From positions 4,092,001 through 4,156,000 of the forward strand of contig NZ_FMHY01000002.1 of assembly GCF_900090225.1 (NCBI RefSeq): a stretch of 64,000 nt of DNA. Direction: 5' to 3'. Numbering within the stretch: the first letter of the stretch is position 1; every line of letters begins with the position of its first letter. Shown here piece by piece: positions 52,846 to 60,973 of the stretch. The notes under the pieces are model-generated. The model was not told where the DNA came from. It ran no database searches and saw nothing but the letters and a program-made list of their open reading frames with translations. The position numbers and the translations under genes are program-made. Origin of the DNA: Micromonospora eburnea. Lineage in GTDB: Bacteria; Actinomycetota; Actinomycetes; Mycobacteriales; Micromonosporaceae.

Positions 52846-55761
52846 ATGCGGACCCGCGCATCGCTCCTGGTGGGCCGAGATGACGAGCTCCGTACGGTCG
52901 AGCAGGCCCTGCACGCGGCGAGATCCGGCACGGCCGGGGCCGTGTTCCTGGTCGGTGAGGGCGGCATCGGGAAGTCCCGGCTGGCCGCCGCCGCGGCCGA
53001 CCTCGGATTCGCCGCCGACATGAGCATCCTGCGCGGCCGGGGCAGCTCGGTCGGCCCGATGGTGCCGTTCCGGTCGCTGGCCGAGGCGCTGATGTCCCTG
53101 CTGCGTGCCGGCGACACGGTCGACATCGAGGCCCTGGGCCCGTACCGGCCGGTTCTCGCGCGGTTGATCCCGGACTGGGGCCCGCCCCCGCCGGGCGAGG
53201 CCAGCGCCTCCCTGGTCGTCCTCGCCGAGGCGGTGCTGAGGCTGGCCGCCCTGGTCGGCCGGGGACGCGGCTGCCTGATGATCTTCGACGATCTGCAGGA
53301 CGCCGACGCGGAGACCCTGGCCGTGGTCGAGTACCTCGTGGACAACCTCGACCGGCAGCCCACGATGCTCCTCGGCACGGTCCGTACCGAGCCCTGCCCC
53401 GCCCTGGACCTGGTCCGCTCGGCGGCCCAACGGCGCTCGGCCACCCTGATCGAGCTGAACCGGCTCGCCGACGACGAGGTACGCCGGCTGGCCGGCGCGT
53501 GCCTCGGCGGTGCCGCCGCGGCCGTGCCGGAGCAGGTCGCCGAGCACCTCTGCGCCCACACCGGGGGCATTCCGCTACTGGTCGAGGAGCTGTTGAGCGG
53601 CATGCTCAGCAGCGGGCTGCTGGTCGCCGAGGCCGACGGCTGGCGGGTCACCGGCAAGGTACAGACGACCGTGTCGACCACGCTGGCGCGCAGCGTGGCG
53701 GGGCGGCTGGCCAAGCTCGGCGCGCCGGGGCGGGAGCTGCTGTCGGTCGCCGCCGTGCTGGGCCGCCGCTTCCCGCTCGCCGTGGTCCAGACCGCCACCG
53801 GGTTGGGCGACCGCGAGCTGCTGAGCTACCTGCACGCCGAGCTGACCACCCAGCTCGTCGCGCCGGACGAGGAGATCTCCGGCTGGTACGCCTTCCAGCA
53901 CCCGCTCATCGCGGAGGCGTTGCAGACGCTGCTCCACCCGGCGGAACGCAGCCGGCTGACCCGGCAGGTGGCGGACGCGGTCGAGCAGTGCTATCCCGGC
54001 CTGCCCGGCGAGTGGTGCCAGATCGCGGCCAGCCTGCGCCTGACCTCGGGTGACCGGTCCAGCGCCGGGCGGCTGTTCGCCGAGGCCGGCCGGCGGGCCC
54101 TCGCCCAGGGCGCGGCGAACTCCGCGGTGACCCTGCTGGACAAGGCGACCGGCCTGCTCACCCAGGACGACGACGCGCAGGACTGCGCCGACGCCTTCGC
54201 CACGCTGCTCTACGCGCTGGCCGAGGCGGGCCAGGTCGAGCGGGCGGTCGCGGCGGCCGGCGAACTGGACCGGATCAGCGGCGTGCTGGACCGCCGTGCC
54301 CGGGCCAAGCTGCACACCCGCCTCGCCTGGGCCGCCGCCGTCGCCGGCCACTCCGCCGACGGGCTGGCCCAGGTGGAGACCGCCCGGCGGCTGCTCGGGC
54401 CGGACGCCGCCGACGAGGACGTCGCGCCCGTCGACGCCGTCGCCGCCCACCTGATGCTGGACGTGGCCGGTCCGGGCCAGGTCCGTACCGCCGAGTCGTT
54501 GGCCCGGCGCGCGGCGGCGGTGGCCGAGGCGGCACCGCTGCCGGTGGTCGCCTGCCAGGCGTGGCAACTGCTCGGCGCGCTCAGCCGGGGGCGCGACCCG
54601 GACGAGGCCACCGCCTGCCTGGAGCGGGCCCGCGAGCTGGCCGTACGGCACGGCCTGCGGCTGGAGGAGATCCACGCCCTGATCCGGCTCGGCAACGACG
54701 ACGCCCTACGGGACGGCAACGTCGACCGGCTGGAGCAGGTACGGCTGGAGGCGTCGCAGGTCGGTGCGGTGACCACGCGCTACCAGGCCGAAGCGAGCCT
54801 GGCCCTCTACGCCATCCTGCGCGGCGACTTCGCCGAGGCCGAGGCGCTGCTGGACCAGGTGCTCGCCGTCACCACCCGGCTGAAGCTGCTGGAGACCACC
54901 CGGTACGCGCTCCTGCTGCGCGCCATCATCGGCGCCCACCGGGGCCGGCGCCGCGAGATGGACGCGGCCCTGGCCGAGCTACGCCGCTGGGCCGGCGACC
55001 TCGCGCAGCTCACCCCTCGGGTGCACGGTCTGGCCCGGGCGTGGTGCGCCCTGCTGGAGGAGAACCGGCCCCGGGCGATCGAGGAGCTGTCGCTGGCGCT
55101 CGCGGCGGAGGAGCGCAGCCCGAGCATCTATCAGCTCACCGGCCGCTACGGGCTGCACCTGCTGCTGCGGGTGCTGAACGGGGAGGCCGACCACGCGGAG
55201 TACGTCGCGGTCACCTCGGCACCGGTCAGCCGGCTGCGCTGGGACCGGCAGTTCGCGCTCTTCGCCAAGGCCGTACTGGCGGGCCGGGCGGGGCGGCCGG
55301 CGGAGGCGGTGGAGGCGGTGGCCGAGGCCGAACGGGTGGGCGCGCCCTACGCCACCGGCCGGCACATGGGGCTGCGGCTGATCAGCGAGGCGGCCGTCGC
55401 CGACAACTGGGGCACCCCGGTCGAGTGGCTGCGCACCGCCGAGGAACACTTCCACACTGTTGAGGTGACGGCGGTGGCGAGCGCCTGCCGGGCGTTGATG
55501 CGCCGCGCCGGGGCGCCGGTCGCCCAACGTCGGCGCGGGGTCCAGGAGATCCCGTCGGCGCTGCGCACGATCGGCGTCACGGTTCGCGAGTTCGAGATCC
55601 TCCGGCTGCTGATCGAACGCCTGGGCAACCGCGAGATCGCCGAACGGCTGCACCTGTCCCCGCGCACGGTGGAGAAGCACGTGGCCAGCCTCATCGCCAA
55701 GACCGGTCAGCGGGACCGGATCGCGTTGAGCGAGTTCGGGTCGATGGCGCTGTCGGCCTGA
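52846..55761 (+). CDS. LAL-type transcriptional regulator (AAA ATPase plus LuxR HTH)
   Basis: 971 residues. N-terminal AAA_16 ATPase: Walker A VGEGGIGKSRLA near 38, Walker B CLMIFDDLQDAD. The central part is helical (TPR-like). The C-terminal LuxR HTH reads VTVREFEILRLLIERLGNREI then HLSPRTVEKHVASLI. Such regulators typically activate adjacent biosynthetic genes. TATCGT ends 8 nt before the ATG with no ribosome site, suggesting a leaderless transcript. It lies right after the lanM-precursor unit on the same strand but behind a strong terminator, so it has its own promoter. Confidence 0.92.
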   Translation: MRTRASLLVGRDDELRTVEQALHAARSGTAGAVFLVGEGGIGKSRLAAAAADLGFAADMSILRGRGSSVGPMVPFRSLAEALMSLLRAGDTVDIEALGPYRPVLARLIPDWGPPPPGEASASLVVLAEAVLRLAALVGRGRGCLMIFDDLQDADAETLAVVEYLVDNLDRQPTMLLGTVRTEPCPALDLVRSAAQRRSATLIELNRLADDEVRRLAGACLGGAAAAVPEQVAEHLCAHTGGIPLLVEELLSGMLSSGLLVAEADGWRVTGKVQTTVSTTLARSVAGRLAKLGAPGRELLSVAAVLGRRFPLAVVQTATGLGDRELLSYLHAELTTQLVAPDEEISGWYAFQHPLIAEALQTLLHPAERSRLTRQVADAVEQCYPGLPGEWCQIAASLRLTSGDRSSAGRLFAEAGRRALAQGAANSAVTLLDKATGLLTQDDDAQDCADAFATLLYALAEAGQVERAVAAAGELDRISGVLDRRARAKLHTRLAWAAAVAGHSADGLAQVETARRLLGPDAADEDVAPVDAVAAHLMLDVAGPGQVRTAESLARRAAAVAEAAPLPVVACQAWQLLGALSRGRDPDEATACLERARELAVRHGLRLEEIHALIRLGNDDALRDGNVDRLEQVRLEASQVGAVTTRYQAEASLALYAILRGDFAEAEALLDQVLAVTTRLKLLETTRYALLLRAIIGAHRGRRREMDAALAELRRWAGDLAQLTPRVHGLARAWCALLEENRPRAIEELSLALAAEERSPSIYQLTGRYGLHLLLRVLNGEADHAEYVAVTSAPVSRLRWDRQFALFAKAVLAGRAGRPAEAVEAVAEAERVGAPYATGRHMGLRLISEAAVADNWGTPVEWLRTAEEHFHTVEVTAVASACRALMRRAGAPVAQRRRGVQEIPSALRTIGVTVREFEILRLLIERLGNREIAERLHLSPRTVEKHVASLIAKTGQRDRIALSEFGSMALSA

Positions 55762-55835
55762 CCGCGACCGGCGGGATTCCGGACGAGACAGCACCGGAGC
55801 CGGCGGGACATCGGTAGGGCTCCCCCGGATTTGCC

Positions 55836-55871
55836 GACGCCGGCCGGCGTACGCTCCCGTCGGCCGGCGTC
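55836..55871. terminator. Candidate hairpin terminator
   Basis: GACGCCGGCCG and CGGCCGGCGTC, 11-bp perfect arms with a 14-nt loop, 74 nt after the LAL stop. Confidence 0.5.
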
Positions 55872-55997
55872 GACCACCGTGTTCTGGCTGCTCGGCACGG
55901 CGGGCACAACGCACCGGGGTGGCCGCGAATGTGGGGAGCCGGACCCCATGCGCGAATCCCGTGCGGTTGGCGACGCTGGGGTGGTGAAGAGCGCGAC

Positions 55998-56011
55998 GTG
56001 ACCCGGGTCAC
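55998..56011. promoter_or_regulatory. 14-bp palindrome upstream of the LuxR-type gene
   Basis: GTGACCCGGGTCAC, perfect, 45 nt before the start codon. A partial copy, ATGACCCGG, occurs at 49360 upstream of lanM. Candidate binding site for one of the cluster regulators. Confidence 0.4.
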
Positions 56012-56056
56012 CCCGGTGCGTCGGCGGCGAGAACGTACCCCGAAGGAGTCATCACG

Positions 56057-56926
56057 ATGAGCAGCAACGCGACGTTGGCGCCCGACTGGGCACCACCCCA
56101 CCGCACGGCACCGGTCGCCGTACCCGACCGGTGGGCCGGCCCGGAACGCGGCGACCGGAAGCGCGCGACGACGTTCCGTACCGAGCGCGGCCGGGCCTTC
56201 GGCGAACCGGCCCGGGAGGCCGTCCCGGGCGAAATGGCCCGGGACGGGGGGCGGACCCGGCACCACGGGACGCCGGCCACCCGTCCCGGCACCGAACCGC
56301 TGCGGGTGCATGTCAGCGCGCGTGACACCCGGGCCCGGGCCGGGGTCCTCGCCCTGCTGCGCCGGGCCGACCTGGCGCTCGCAGCGCAGCCGGACCGGTC
56401 GCCGGAGACGGTGGTCGTGGCGGCCGGCGGTACGGTCGACGAGGCGATCGAGGCCTGCCCCACGGCGTACCGGTCGGGTGACTACCGGCTGATCGTGGTG
56501 GCGGACCGGTTCTCCCCCTCGGGGGTACGCCGGGCCGTGCGGGCGGGCGCCCAGGTGCTGGTGGGGTCCACCGAGGTCACTCCGGCGCGGCTCGCCGCCG
56601 CCGTACGCTCTGCCGTGCACGGCTACGGCCGGATCGCGTACGAGACGCTGGTTCGGCTGATCAACGAGGCGAACTCCGGCGAGCCGGCACCGGCGGCACC
56701 GGTCCAGGCCCGGCCGGCGGCGGCGTGGCCGGTCGAGCCGCTCACCGCGCGACAGACCACGGTGCTCCGGCTGATGGCCGAGGGGCACGGCAACGCGGCG
56801 ATCGCCGACACGTTGACCTGCTCCGAGCACACCGTCAAGAACGTCATCTACGACCTGATGGCCCGGTTGCAGGTGCGCAACCGGGCCCACGCGGTGGCCC
56901 GGGGCGTCCGCGCCGGCCTGATCTGA
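56057..56926 (+). CDS. LuxR-type regulator with degenerate receiver domain
   Basis: 289 residues. About 85 disordered, Arg/Pro-rich residues precede a receiver-like domain (LRVHVSARDTRARAGVLALL to AVRAGAQVLVG) in which the phospho-acceptor position reads TVVVAAGG, without Asp. C-terminal HTH: LTARQTTVLRLMAEGHGNAAI, SEHTVKNVIYDLM, ending RNRAHAVARGVRAGLI, nearly the same ending as the regulator at 48498. It probably responds to ligand or protein, not phosphorylation. GAAGGAG lies 8 nt before the ATG. Confidence 0.87.
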   Translation: MSSNATLAPDWAPPHRTAPVAVPDRWAGPERGDRKRATTFRTERGRAFGEPAREAVPGEMARDGGRTRHHGTPATRPGTEPLRVHVSARDTRARAGVLALLRRADLALAAQPDRSPETVVVAAGGTVDEAIEACPTAYRSGDYRLIVVADRFSPSGVRRAVRAGAQVLVGSTEVTPARLAAAVRSAVHGYGRIAYETLVRLINEANSGEPAPAAPVQARPAAAWPVEPLTARQTTVLRLMAEGHGNAAIADTLTCSEHTVKNVIYDLMARLQVRNRAHAVARGVRAGLI

Positions 56927-56967
56927 CCGGACCGGCGGCCGCCGGTCCGCCGCCACACCCGCGACAA

Positions 56968-57007
56968 CGAACTGCGCGATCACCGTCGACGGTGATCGCG
57001 CAGTTCG
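56968..57007. terminator. 40-bp perfect palindrome, bidirectional terminator
   Basis: Perfect inverted repeat centred on GTCGAC with 20-bp arms starting CGAACTGCGCGATCACC. It lies between the convergent LuxR gene (41 nt after its stop) and the mbtH gene (8 nt after its stop on the other strand). Confidence 0.8.
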
Positions 57008-57015
57008 GCGACTCC

Positions 57016-57228
57016 CTAGCTCTGCTCGGCCATCTGCCGGCGCAGGCTCAGCGGGCGCAGGTCCGTCCAGACCGTACCGATGTGCGCCAGGCACTCCTCC
57101 CGGCTGCCCCGGGTGCCCTCGGCACGCCAGCCCAACGGAAGCTCCCGGTCGGCCAGCCAGATTGAGTACTGCTCCTCGTCGTTCAGCACGACCTGGTAGG
57201 TGCGGTCGTCCGTCTGCTCGTCGTACAC
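57016..57228 (-). CDS. MbtH-like protein
   Basis: 70 residues from a GTG with AAGGGA 6 nt upstream. MbtH features: YQVVLNDEEQYSIWLADREL, PLGWRAEGTRGSREECLAHI and TVWTDLRPLSLR. These small proteins bind and stabilise NRPS adenylation domains. The only adenylation enzyme in the window is at 42305; others may lie beyond the right edge. The family usually has Trp-Pro after the Ser; here it is Trp-Leu. Last gene of its operon, 111 nt after the dehydratase. Confidence 0.88.
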   Translation of the reverse strand: MYDEQTDDRTYQVVLNDEEQYSIWLADRELPLGWRAEGTRGSREECLAHIGTVWTDLRPLSLRRQMAEQS

Positions 57229-57339
57229 GGGATGTCCCTTCGGCTCGGGCTTGACCTTCGGTTGCAACCAGTCTGCCGGCGGGCCGACGGCGGTTGCAGA
57301 GAAGAACGGGTACGGCGGGTGGCGGGGTCCACCGGCCGG

Positions 57340-59052
57340 TCAGTACGACTCGCGGACGCCGTCGTGGCCGCTGGCGCCGACCAGGAAGTCCAGGTCGGCA
57401 CCGGTGTCGGCACCGGTGACCGTGGAGACGTAGAGCTGCTCCCAGCCACGGTACGGGCGGGCGAGCGCGGCCGTCAGCCCCGGCGACGGCGCCCGCGCGG
57501 CCAACTCGGCGTCGGGCACGTCGACGTCCAGGCGGCGCCGGGTCACGTCGAGCGTGATCCAGTCGCCGGTGCGGACCTTTGCCAACGGTCCACCGACCGC
57601 CGCCTCCGGGGCGACGTGCAGGACGACGGTCCCGTAGGCGGTGCCGCTCATCCGGCCGTCGCAGACCCGGACCATGTCGCGTACGCCGGCCCGCAGCAGC
57701 TTCTCCGGCAGCGGCAGGTTGGCCACCTCCGGCATTCCCGGATACCCCCGGGGTCCGCAGCCGCGCAGTACCAGCACCGAGTCGGCGTCGACGTCGAGCG
57801 CCGGGTCGTCGATGCGGGCGTGCAGCTCCTCGACCGAGTCGAACACCACCGCCCGGCCACGGTGGACCAGCAGGTGCTCCGACGCCGCGGCCGGCTTGAT
57901 GATGGCGCCGTCGGGGGCGAGGTTGCCCCGCAACACGGCGATCCCGGCCTGCTTCTGCAGCGGCGCGTCCCGGGTGTAGATCACGTCGGGGTCCCAGATG
58001 GCCGCGCCGGCCAGGTGCTCGACCAGCGGCCGGCCGGTGACCGTGACCGCGTCCGGGTCGAGCAGGTCGGCGACCTGGTCGAGGACGGCGGCCAACCCGC
58101 CGGCCCGGTGCAGGTCCTCCATCAGGAACTGGCCGGCCGGTTGCAGGTTGACCAGCAGCGGCACGTCCGCGCCGATCCGGTCGAAGTCGTCGAGCGTCAG
58201 CGGCACGCCGAGCCGACCGGCGATCGCGAGCAGGTGTACGACCGCGTTGGTCGAGCCGCCGATCGCGGCCAGCGCCACGATGGCGTTGCGGAACGAGCCC
58301 GCGGTGAGCACCTCGCTGGGTCGCCGCCCGGCGCCGACCAGCTCGACGGCCAACCGGCCGGTCTCGTGGGCCCGGGCCAGGAGCCGGCTGTCCGCGGCCG
58401 GGAGGCCGGCGGTGCCGGGCAGGGTCATGCCGAGCGCCTCGGCGAGCAGCCCCATGGTCGACGCCGTCCCCATCGTGTTGCAGTGCCCACGGCTGCGGAT
58501 CATCGACGACTCGGACTCCAGGAACGCGGCGGCGGGCAGGGTGCCGGCCCGGACCTCCTCGCTCAGCCGCCACACGTCGGTGCCGCAGCCGAGCGGGACG
58601 CCCCGGAAGGTGCCGTTGAGCATCGGTCCGCCGGGCACCACGACCGCCGGGAGGTCCACCGACGCGGCGGCCATCAGCAGCGAGGGGATCGTCTTGTCGC
58701 AGCCGCCGAGCAGGACGACGCCGTCGATCGGGTTGGCCCGCAGCATCTCCTCGGTGGCCATCGCGGCCATGTTCCGCCACAGCATCGCGGTGGGCCGCAT
58801 GTTCGTCTCGCCGAGCGAGACCACGGGCAGGTTGAGCGGTACGCCCCCGGCGGCCCACACCCCCTGGCGGACGCTCTCGGCCACCTCGTTGAGGTGGCTG
58901 TTGCAGGGGGTGAGGTCGGAGGCGGTGTTGGCTATCGCGATCTGCGGCCGACCGGTGAACGCGTCGTCCGGCGTACCCCGTCGCATCCAGGCACGATGGA
59001 TGTACGCGTTGCGGTCCTGGCCGGCGTACCACGCCGAACTGCGCAGCGACAC
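57340..59052 (-). CDS. IlvD/Edd-family dehydratase, sugar-acid type
   Basis: 570 residues. The three Fe-S Cys are present: SDLTPCNSHL, LLGGCDKTIPS and VLRGCGPRG. The N-terminus RSSAWYAGQDRNAYIHRAWM and RPTAMLWRNM resemble pentonate/hexonate dehydratases more than dihydroxy-acid dehydratase of branched-chain synthesis. It would remove water from a polyhydroxy acid to give a 2-keto-3-deoxy acid. It lies 38 nt after mtnD. GTG start with AAAGGA upstream. Confidence 0.88.
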   Translation of the reverse strand: MSLRSSAWYAGQDRNAYIHRAWMRRGTPDDAFTGRPQIAIANTASDLTPCNSHLNEVAESVRQGVWAAGGVPLNLPVVSLGETNMRPTAMLWRNMAAMATEEMLRANPIDGVVLLGGCDKTIPSLLMAAASVDLPAVVVPGGPMLNGTFRGVPLGCGTDVWRLSEEVRAGTLPAAAFLESESSMIRSRGHCNTMGTASTMGLLAEALGMTLPGTAGLPAADSRLLARAHETGRLAVELVGAGRRPSEVLTAGSFRNAIVALAAIGGSTNAVVHLLAIAGRLGVPLTLDDFDRIGADVPLLVNLQPAGQFLMEDLHRAGGLAAVLDQVADLLDPDAVTVTGRPLVEHLAGAAIWDPDVIYTRDAPLQKQAGIAVLRGNLAPDGAIIKPAAASEHLLVHRGRAVVFDSVEELHARIDDPALDVDADSVLVLRGCGPRGYPGMPEVANLPLPEKLLRAGVRDMVRVCDGRMSGTAYGTVVLHVAPEAAVGGPLAKVRTGDWITLDVTRRRLDVDVPDAELAARAPSPGLTAALARPYRGWEQLYVSTVTGADTGADLDFLVGASGHDGVRESY

Positions 59053-59090
59053 GATTCGTCCTTTCGTCCGTGCGAGCGCGCCCGCATGGG

Positions 59091-59657
59091 TCAGCGGGTC
59101 GCGACGAGGGTGTCGAAGTCGGGGAACGTGGCGGCGATCTGGCTGCCGGTGAAGTTGCCGACCCAGCCGTCCTCCTCGTGGAAGAAGCGGATCGCCACCC
59201 AGTCGGGGCGGGTGCCCATGTCGAACCAGTGCCGGGTGTCGGCGGGCACACTGAGCAGGTCGCCCGCCTCGCACAGCACCGCGTACACGTGGCCCTCGAT
59301 GTGCAGGTAGAAGGCGCCGGCGCCGCGGGCGAAGTAGCGGTCCTCGGCGTCGTCGTGGGTGTGCTCGGCGAGGAACTTCCGCCGGGCCTGCGCCGCCCGC
59401 TCCGGGTCGACGGTCGGGTTCATCGAGAGGGCGTCGACCAGCACGTACCCCTCGGTGTCGACCACCCGCGCCACCTGTTCCGCGTACGCGGCCAGGACCT
59501 GCTCGGAGGTCGGCTCGGCGGGCAGCCCCTCGACCACCGGCCAGCGCTCGAACCGGACGCCGAGCTGCCCCAGCTCGGCGGCGATCTTCTCGCCGTCCTC
59601 GGTGCGCCGCAGCGGCGTGCCGGGCTCGTCGTCGGCCCACACGGTCAGCAGTGTCAT
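59091..59657 (-). CDS. mtnD: Acireductone dioxygenase
   Basis: 188 residues, cupin fold. Metal ligands in EHTHDDAEDRYF (H-x-H-x4-E) and the later His in VPADTRHWFDMG. Oxidises an acireductone to an alpha-keto acid plus formate (Fe form) or to a shorter acid plus CO (Ni form). The ATG overlaps the upstream fusion-gene stop (TGATG). In methionine salvage its product is 4-methylthio-2-oxobutyrate. Confidence 0.92.
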   Translation of the reverse strand: MTLLTVWADDEPGTPLRRTEDGEKIAAELGQLGVRFERWPVVEGLPAEPTSEQVLAAYAEQVARVVDTEGYVLVDALSMNPTVDPERAAQARRKFLAEHTHDDAEDRYFARGAGAFYLHIEGHVYAVLCEAGDLLSVPADTRHWFDMGTRPDWVAIRFFHEEDGWVGNFTGSQIAATFPDFDTLVATR

Positions 59658-60973
59658 CACAGCTCCTTCGTCGGATCGTCGTTGGTCGTGGCGAGGGCGA
59701 ACCGGAGCAGCCACTCCAGGCATTCGAGCCGGTGCCGGGCCTGGCGCAGGTCCGCGCCCCACACGTAGACGCCGTGCCGGGCCACGATCAGCGCCGGAAC
59801 GTCGGAGCGGAACCCGCGTTCGAAGGCGTCGCCGAGCGCCCCCATGTCCTGCCCGTTGGCGATCACCGGGATGGTGACCGGGTCGTCGTGCGCGCCACGG
59901 CCGACGCCCTTGAGCATCTCCAGACCGGACAGGCGTACCCCGTCCGGCCAGCGCTCGGCGGCGAGCACCGGTGCCAGCGCGTGCACGTGCACCACCGCCC
60001 CGGCGCCGGCGACCGCCGCGATCCGGGCGTGCAGGCCCGCCTCCGCCGACGGCACCCCGGCCGAGACCGGCTCGCCGTACGCGTCGACCATGACCACGTC
60101 CGTCGCGGTCAGCTCGCCCTTGTCCACCCCGCTCGCGGTGACGGCCAGCCGCAGCGGGTCCCGGTCCAGGACCACCGACAGGTTGCCGGAGGTGCCGGGC
60201 ATCCAGCCCAGCCCCGCGTACCGGGCGGCCTCGGCGGCGAGTTCCCGGCCGGCGGCGAGCAGCGCGGCCGGCACGAACGCCAGGTCGTCGAACGAGGCGA
60301 CGGTCCGGGCCGCTCCGAAGTCCGCCGCGTGGTAGGGCTCCCCCGGCCGGGCCACGCCGACGGTGCGCCAGCCGGCCGCCGCCGCGGCGGCCGACTCCTC
60401 CGGTACGTCGGTGAGGAACACCGCCCGCGCCGGGTCGACGTCCAGCGCCGCCGTGATGGCCCGGTACGACGACTCGTCCCGCTTCGGCCCGGCGGTGACG
60501 GTGTCGAAGTGTCCGCTGAACAGCCCGGTCACGTCGCCGTCAGTGGTCCGGGAGAACGCGGCGAGCTGAGCGGTGACCGAACCGGAGGAGAAGACGGCGA
60601 GCCGTAGCCCGGCCGCGTGCCAGGCCCGCAGCGCGGGCGCCACGTCGGCGAAGAACTCGGTGACCAGCTCACCGGTCGCGTAGCCGCGCTGCCAGATCAG
60701 GCCCTGGAGGGTCTTCAGCGGGGCGATCTTCTCGTCCGCGTCCATCCAACCGTGCAGCACCCGCAGCACGTCCCCGGTGCCCGCGTCCGGCGCCAGCCCG
60801 GCCAACGACCGGACCCGCGCGACCACCTCGGCGACGGCCGGCGAGTCGGCGTGTTCGTCGAGCCACGGACCGAGGCGGGGCCGGGCGTAGTCGTACAGCA
60901 CGGAGTGCACCTGTTTGGTGGGGGTGAGCGTGCCCTCGATGTCGAGCAGCACCAGGTCCACGCCGACGGTCAC
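59657..60973 (-). CDS. Fusion of enolase-phosphatase (MtnC) and methylthioribulose-1-P dehydratase (MtnB)
   Basis: 438 residues. Residues 1-225 are a HAD enolase-phosphatase: LLDIEGTLTP, FSSGSVTAQLAAFS, GPKRDESSYRAI. Residues about 235-438 are a class II aldolase-like MtnB: TSGNLSVVLDRD, AVTASGVDKGELT, zinc ligands VVHVHAL and the late His of VARHGVYVWG. The two consecutive methionine-salvage steps are joined with the later enzyme first, the reverse of the plant DEP1 order (MtnB then MtnC). GTG start overlaps the mtnA stop by 4 nt. Confidence 0.92.
   Translation of the reverse strand: MTVGVDLVLLDIEGTLTPTKQVHSVLYDYARPRLGPWLDEHADSPAVAEVVARVRSLAGLAPDAGTGDVLRVLHGWMDADEKIAPLKTLQGLIWQRGYATGELVTEFFADVAPALRAWHAAGLRLAVFSSGSVTAQLAAFSRTTDGDVTGLFSGHFDTVTAGPKRDESSYRAITAALDVDPARAVFLTDVPEESAAAAAAGWRTVGVARPGEPYHAADFGAARTVASFDDLAFVPAALLAAGRELAAEAARYAGLGWMPGTSGNLSVVLDRDPLRLAVTASGVDKGELTATDVVMVDAYGEPVSAGVPSAEAGLHARIAAVAGAGAVVHVHALAPVLAAERWPDGVRLSGLEMLKGVGRGAHDDPVTIPVIANGQDMGALGDAFERGFRSDVPALIVARHGVYVWGADLRQARHRLECLEWLLRFALATTNDDPTKEL

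Noticed and set aside
57232..59310. Plus-strand frame of about 692 codons opposite the IlvD/Edd gene
   Set aside because: Antisense open frame caused by high GC; the minus strand shows all Fe-S Cys motifs.
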